Assembly (NCBI GenBank): GCA_003477045.1
Contig: DMTS01000063.1
Span: 730-10,082, forward strand
Direction of reading: 5' to 3'
DNA from: Candidatus Delongbacteria bacterium
GTDB lineage: Bacteria > UBA4055
Length of the DNA: 9,353 nt
The notes beneath the pieces were generated by a model that saw only the letters and a program-made list of their open reading frames with translations, did not search any database and was not told the DNA's origin. A program made the position numbers and the translations under genes. Below, in pieces: positions 6,261 through 9,353 of the stretch. How positions within the stretch are numbered: position 1 is the stretch's first letter; each line of letters starts with the position of its first letter.

Positions 6261-6980
6261 ATGAAGTACAAATATACTCAGAATGATAATTATGGCGATT
6301 TCGCGAGCGGGAAAGTTCTGTACAGTCTGCCGGGTGCGTCAGCCTTCCCTATCAGGCTGATGAGCGAGATATTTCAGCTTTGTTATGATCAGCTTAAAAC
6401 AAAAGAAAAAGTTACGATCTTTGATCCATGTTGCGGAAGTGCATATCATCTTGCTGCATTAGGATTTCTTCATCCTGATAAGATCAAGAAAATCGTCTGT
6501 TCGGACATAAATCCCGACATTCTGAAATCAGCAAAAAAGAATCTAAGCTTGTTAACAGATGAAGGTATAAATATACGAATTTCCGAAATAAATAAAATGA
6601 TATCCAATTATGGTAAAGATTCTCACAGAGAAGCTTTAGCCTGTGCAAGTAAACTTCAAAACTTAATTAAAGGTCATAATATTGAGACCCTCTGCTACCA
6701 TAATGATATACTCGAATACGGTGCATTTGAAAAATTGATCGATGCTAATATAGATATAGTTTTTGCAGATACTCCTTATTCAAATCTTGAGCATTGGCAG
6801 GGAGAAACAGCTGACGACAACATTTTTTTGATGCTTGAGAATATGTTAAATATTGTGACCCATTCAACCGTAATTGCTATTGCTACGGATAAAAAGCAGG
6901 AAGTTGAACATGAGAAATTCTCTAGGATAAAGAAGCTTATTGTAGGTAAAAGAAAAATAACGATATTGAGAATGAAATAA
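6261..6980 (+). CDS. AviRa-like 23S rRNA methyltransferase
   Basis: A 239-residue SAM-dependent methyltransferase that I recognise as AviRa-like (Pfam AviRa). AviRa of Streptomyces viridochromogenes methylates a guanosine of 23S rRNA and gives resistance to the orthosomycin avilamycin. Visible hallmarks are SGKVLYSLPGASAFPIRL (16-33), the SAM-binding DPCCGSAYHL (55-64), SDINP with Asp82, the ADTPYSNLEHWQGE block (169-182) as catalytic motif IV, and the closing GKRKITILR. Length agrees with the family. The frame is open further upstream, from 6189, but that would overlap the P-loop gene by 71 nt; the family-like sequence begins at MKYKYTQ, so ATG 6261, one base after the previous stop codon, is chosen (GGTGGG at 6246-6251). 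It closes the enzyme array. Target nucleotide and drug are inferred from the family only. Confidence 0.85.
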   Translation: MKYKYTQNDNYGDFASGKVLYSLPGASAFPIRLMSEIFQLCYDQLKTKEKVTIFDPCCGSAYHLAALGFLHPDKIKKIVCSDINPDILKSAKKNLSLLTDEGINIRISEINKMISNYGKDSHREALACASKLQNLIKGHNIETLCYHNDILEYGAFEKLIDANIDIVFADTPYSNLEHWQGETADDNIFLMLENMLNIVTHSTVIAIATDKKQEVEHEKFSRIKKLIVGKRKITILRMK

Positions 6981-6996
6981 AATGAAGGAGAATAAA

Positions 6997-7077
6997 ATGG
7001 CAAAACACAACCATTGTATCATTACACTATTACAGCAAGCGATATTTTGTAACATCAAAAAGATACAAAATACTTGA
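6997..7077 (+). CDS. Short ORF or 5' stub of a disrupted gene (26 residues)
   Basis: An ATG with a near-ideal ribosome site (AAGGAG at 6985-6990, six-base spacing) opens a frame of only 26 codons, MAKHNHCIITLLQQAIFCNI followed by KKIQNT, ending in TGA at 7075-7077. The stop lies inside the -35 box of the next operon. The sequence has no family I recognise. Either a small peptide is made, or this is the beginning of a further array gene whose remainder was replaced when the Fic module arrived. The strong ribosome site, equal to those of the array genes, favours a once-real start. Confidence 0.35.
   Translation: MAKHNHCIITLLQQAIFCNIKKIQNT
7043..7072. repeat. 9-bp inverted repeat upstream of the Fic-module promoter
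   Basis: TATTTTGTA (7043-7051) and TACAAAATA (7064-7072) are perfect reverse complements separated by 12 nt, ending two bases before the -35 hexamer. The stem is almost all A/T and has no following T-run, so it is a poor terminator. A regulator-binding site is the better guess. TGTAAC at 7048-7053 is also the reverse complement of GTTACA in the operator downstream. Confidence 0.4.
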
Positions 7078-7102
7078 CATAGTAATTTTTTAGAGTTACA
7101 TT
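7074..7102 (+). promoter_or_regulatory. Sigma70-type promoter of the HTH/Fic operon
   Basis: A perfect -35 box TTGACA (7074-7079) is followed after 17 bp by TACATT (7097-7102), four of six matches to the -10 consensus. Transcription would begin near 7109, giving a short leader of about 20 nt with GAGG (7119-7122) as ribosome site for ATG 7130. It is the clearest promoter in the window and makes the two-gene module independent of the array upstream. Confidence 0.6.
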
Positions 7103-7117
7103 ATGCATAATATAACT
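7094..7117. promoter_or_regulatory. Inverted-repeat operator overlapping the -10 box
   Basis: Two 12-base half-sites, AGTTACATTATG and CATAATATAACT, pair at 11 of 12 positions (only 7099/7112 differ) around a central TTATGCATAA palindrome. The repeat covers the -10 hexamer and the expected transcription start. A dimeric XRE-type regulator binding here would block RNA polymerase, which fits autorepression by the HTH protein encoded 13 bp downstream. Binding itself is inferred. Confidence 0.6.
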
Positions 7118-7129
7118 TGAGGATTAAGT

Positions 7130-7588
7130 ATGATAAATAATAGAATTTTATTGGACCAGCTTGATGCAAAAATATTAAGATTCAATGAAATTGAAGCTGT
7201 TACCGCTCCGGGCAAAGGCTGGATACACGCTATTCGCTCAGCGCTCAATATGACTCTGAATCAATTAGGAAAAAAGTTATCTCTATCAAGACAGAATTTG
7301 AAGGCTATGGAGGATAGAGAAACATTGGGCACCATTTCATTGAACGGTCTAAAGAAATTCGCTGAAGCAATGGATATGAAATTCGTTTACGGATTTATTC
7401 CAAAGGAGGGATCGCTGGAACAAATGATAGAGAAAAGAGCTTATGAAAAAGCTGAAGAAATTGTGCGCCGGACATCAGTCAATATGAGCCTTGAGGATCA
7501 GAAGAATTCTGAAGTAAGGCTTAAAAAAGCTGTCAGGGAAAGAGCTGAAGAAATAAAAAGGGAAATGCCGAGGTATTTATGGGATTAG
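7130..7588 (+). CDS. XRE-type HTH regulator, mobile mystery protein A family; putative antitoxin
   Basis: A 152-residue DNA-binding protein. The helix-turn-helix lies at about 31-85: WIHAIRSALNMTLNQLGKKL, then LSRQNLKAMEDRE, then GTISLNGLKKFAEAMDMKFVYGF. This pattern, with PGKGWI before and FVYGFIP after, fits the mobile mystery protein A family (TIGR02612), which is known always to sit upstream of a Fic-domain partner, often on mobile elements. The C-terminal part (about 95-148) is a charged, probably helical region that could contact the partner. The start at 7130 has GAGG seven bases upstream. The gene follows a good promoter with an inverted-repeat operator, suggesting autoregulation. It overlaps the Fic gene by 10 nt, so the two products are probably translationally coupled. 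An antitoxin role is inferred from context; a pure transcription factor is the alternative. Confidence 0.87.
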   Translation: MINNRILLDQLDAKILRFNEIEAVTAPGKGWIHAIRSALNMTLNQLGKKLSLSRQNLKAMEDRETLGTISLNGLKKFAEAMDMKFVYGFIPKEGSLEQMIEKRAYEKAEEIVRRTSVNMSLEDQKNSEVRLKKAVRERAEEIKREMPRYLWD

Positions 7589-8175
7589 AATTAGAATATG
7601 AATATGGTCAGACCCCAATATCGGAAGAAGAGAAAGAAGGCTTACTCATTAAGACAGTTTCGACAAGACGAGAGCTTGATGAATTCGAGCAGAATAATAT
7701 TGAGTCGGCTGTTGAATGGTCTCTGAGGCGAAAGTTCAATTTAGGCAGGATACTTACGGAAGAGTTCATTTGCGAAGTTCACAGGCGCATGTTCGGAGAT
7801 GTATGGGAATGGGCAGGAAAATTCAGAAAGACGAATAAGAATATCGGTGTAGATAAAGTTATGATCGGTACGGAGCTGAAAATTCTTTTTGATGACTGCA
7901 GATTCTGGATTGAGAACAAGACTTTTTCAGAAGACGAGATCGCAGTCAGATTCAAGCACAGGATAGTTAAGATACACCCCTTCGCGAACGGTAATGGCAG
8001 ACATTCCAGATTGTGCGGTGATATTCTCGTGTCTCATGGTTTTAACAAGCCTGTATTCACATGGGGTTCTGCGAATTTAACTAAAGCCGGTAATACAAGA
8101 AAGATATATATTGATTCAGTAAGGAAAGCCGATCAGGATGCCATTAAACCTCTGCTTGAATTTGCCCGGAGTTAA
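7579..8175 (+). CDS. Fic-domain protein, mobile mystery protein B family; putative AMP transferase toxin
   Basis: A 198-residue Fic-fold protein. The Fic loop is HPFANGNGRHSR at 133-144: catalytic His133, phosphate-binding GNGR (138-141) and Arg144 are all present, so nucleotide transfer (typically AMP from ATP onto a hydroxyl of a target protein) is plausible. Position five of the loop is Asn137, where the consensus has Asp or Glu for magnesium; I recall this as common in mobile mystery protein B (TIGR02613). FGDVWEWAGKFR at 72-83 is the usual Fic-core segment. The N-terminal STRRELDEFEQNNI (28-41) is a helix in the position where some Fic proteins carry an inhibitory motif, but I see no clean S/T-x-x-x-E-G/N. 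The start ATG 7579 lies inside the regulator gene, with GAGG at 7570-7573. No signal peptide, so cytoplasmic. Target unknown. Confidence 0.88.
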   Translation: MGLELEYEYGQTPISEEEKEGLLIKTVSTRRELDEFEQNNIESAVEWSLRRKFNLGRILTEEFICEVHRRMFGDVWEWAGKFRKTNKNIGVDKVMIGTELKILFDDCRFWIENKTFSEDEIAVRFKHRIVKIHPFANGNGRHSRLCGDILVSHGFNKPVFTWGSANLTKAGNTRKIYIDSVRKADQDAIKPLLEFARS

Positions 8176-8325
8176 GTGCTTATTAAATTAGTAAACATAG
8201 GCTCAAAATCGTATTCTGTACCGCATAATTGTCGTTTCGTCGCATTTTTATATGTTTAGATAATGATCAGTATTAGATTTCTAGTGAAAAAACGCATAGT
8301 CGAATTTATAAGAGGAGTTTAACGA
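8176..8325 (+). promoter_or_regulatory. Intergenic region with weak promoter candidate before the DUF5916-like gene
   Basis: This 150-nt stretch separates the Fic module from the last gene. A weak pair TTGTCG (8229-8234), 16 bp, TATGTT (8251-8256) could be a promoter; TAGATAAT near 8257-8264 is another possible -10. No convincing hairpin with a T-run is seen, so I call no terminator. AGAGGAG at 8311-8317 is the ribosome site of the following gene. Confidence 0.25.
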
Positions 8326-9353
8326 ATGAACAAAGTAATTTTACTGTTGATAATGACCTGCCAATGGCTTGGAGCTTTTACCATACCTTTTTCTGAGCAG
8401 CCTGTGATCACCGATGAAAATATGTGCACAGAGTTTTTTGATGCGGATAGTGCAGACACGCTGAAATGCGCTCAGGTTAACAAAATCTGGTTCTGGCACA
8501 ACGGCGAAAAATTATTTATGCAGTGGGAAGCTGATATTGATTCAACTTTCGGCGAAAGCAGTTTCAGGAAACGGGATGATTTCTCAAACGACAACAACCT
8601 TCGTTTACAGATCATTACAGACGCCAATAAATGTTACGGATATGCTTTTTATGCGTATCCTCTGGGCGGAAGAACGGACGGTATCAGAACTGAGGATATG
8701 AATATTGACGGAGGGTGGAACAGCGGTTATACATATCAGAATAAATTTACTGATAAAAAGTGGACTTGCAATATGGAAATTCCTTTTAAAGATCTGCGAT
8801 TTGGCGATGAAGCTCCATATAACTGGAAGATAATACTGTCAAGGTATGATAAACATCTGAATGCATTTTTTATTTGTCCATATTTAAGAATAACCTGGGG
8901 TAAAGATTATTTTAAAAAAGCGGAAGATGTTGTAATAAAAGAGAAAATAGCGGCTAACAGCAATATTCTTTTCCGTCCGTATTATTTAAAAAAATATGAT
9001 ATAAAAAATCAGAAATTTTCACCTGATCCTTCATACGATTTCGATAAGAACAAATTGAATGACCTCGACAATATCGGTTTTGACTTTTCTTATAATCCTA
9101 ACAATGCGATCAAAGCCAAACTGAGCGTTAATCCGGATTTTTCTGACGCACCCTTGGATCTTGCGCAGAACACATTCAATATGCGTTACGCACCTTATTA
9201 TGCCGAGAACCGGTATTTCTTCAACGAGGATCTCGATGCGTTCGGAGTAGGCAGCAGTTTGTTTTATACCAGAAATATTATGCAGCCGAATTATGCTTTT
9301 AAGGTCACAGGCAGTACTCCGGGCTGTTCTTACGGATTTTTGTCTTCAATGGA
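8326..9353 (+). CDS. DUF5916-like outer-membrane protein with CBM9-like domain (3' end beyond window)
   Basis: An open frame of 342 complete codons that runs off the right edge without a stop. The first 18 residues (MNKVILLLIMTCQWLGAF) form a hydrophobic signal peptide, so the protein is exported. Residues of about 22-200 resemble the CBM9-like beta-sandwich placed before DUF5916: IWFWHNGEKLFMQWEADID, NDNNLRLQIITD and NMEIPFKDLRFG. LSVNPDFSDAPLDLAQNTFN followed by MRYAPYYAENRYFFNEDLDAF corresponds to the DUF5916 signature (LTLNPDFSQVE then FPEKRPFFLE), where a predicted outer-membrane beta-barrel begins. AGAGGAG at 8311-8317 gives an eight-base spacing to the ATG. The family is frequent in Bacteroidota and related diderm phyla; its substrate is not established. 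The gene seems unrelated in function to the array and Fic module and may be the neighbouring chromosomal region. Confidence 0.7.
   Translation, partial: MNKVILLLIMTCQWLGAFTIPFSEQPVITDENMCTEFFDADSADTLKCAQVNKIWFWHNGEKLFMQWEADIDSTFGESSFRKRDDFSNDNNLRLQIITDANKCYGYAFYAYPLGGRTDGIRTEDMNIDGGWNSGYTYQNKFTDKKWTCNMEIPFKDLRFGDEAPYNWKIILSRYDKHLNAFFICPYLRITWGKDYFKKAEDVVIKEKIAANSNILFRPYYLKKYDIKNQKFSPDPSYDFDKNKLNDLDNIGFDFSYNPNNAIKAKLSVNPDFSDAPLDLAQNTFNMRYAPYYAENRYFFNEDLDAFGVGSSLFYTRNIMQPNYAFKVTGSTPGCSYGFLSSM

Noticed and set aside
6339..6360. Inverted repeat TCAGCCT/AGGCTGA with an 8-nt loop inside the AviRa-like gene
   Set aside because: It encodes the conserved SAFPIRL segment, and no evidence of regulation is visible; probably coincidental.
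8359..8361. Lipobox around Cys12 of the DUF5916-like protein
   Set aside because: The preceding residues IMT do not match the L-[AS]-[GA]-C pattern, and the hydrophobic segment continues past the cysteine.

Overview
The window reads as a bacterial accessory island. All genes lie on the plus strand, are tightly packed, and most carry clear Shine-Dalgarno (SD) sequences of the AGGAG type. The DNA is AT-rich by eye. The last gene resembles the DUF5916 family (surface CBM9-like domain plus predicted outer-membrane barrel), which suggests a diderm bacterium of the Bacteroidota/FCB-like or neighbouring candidate-phylum type. The strong SD sequences argue against typical Bacteroidota. This placement is an inference with low confidence.

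Region 1 (about 1-6980) is a run of eight co-oriented genes with gaps of about 1-30 bp or a 1-nt overlap: a SAM methyltransferase, a serine-beta-lactamase-like hydrolase, a cytidine/blasticidin-S-type deaminase, a GNAT acetyltransferase, an aminoglycoside-phosphotransferase-fold (APH-fold) kinase with a strange P-loop plus zinc-ribbon N-terminus, a second APH-fold kinase, a small P-loop nucleotide-binding protein, and an AviRa-like 23S rRNA methyltransferase. Each belongs to a family with members that modify small molecules or the drug target. Together they look like a collection of resistance- or detoxification-type genes rather than one known biosynthetic pathway. No attC-like sites are visible between them, and codon use changes sharply from gene to gene, so the block appears to be a mosaic of acquired genes.

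Region 2 (about 6981-8175) holds a very short ORF with a strong ribosome site, followed by a two-gene module. An XRE-type helix-turn-helix protein (mobile mystery protein A type) overlaps by 10 nt a Fic-domain protein (mobile mystery protein B type). A good sigma70-type promoter lies in front of the pair, and its -10 element sits inside a 24-bp inverted repeat, as expected for an autoregulated toxin-antitoxin-like operon. The module seems to have landed directly behind the resistance-like array and may have interrupted a gene.

Region 3 (8176-9353) is a 150-nt intergenic stretch with only weak promoter candidates, followed by the 5' part of a secreted or outer-membrane DUF5916-like protein that runs off the window end.

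The most unusual points are the P-loop/zinc-ribbon/kinase chimera, the dense array of antibiotic-modifying-type enzymes ending in AviRa, and the promoter/operator layout of the Fic module with the stub ORF in front of it.
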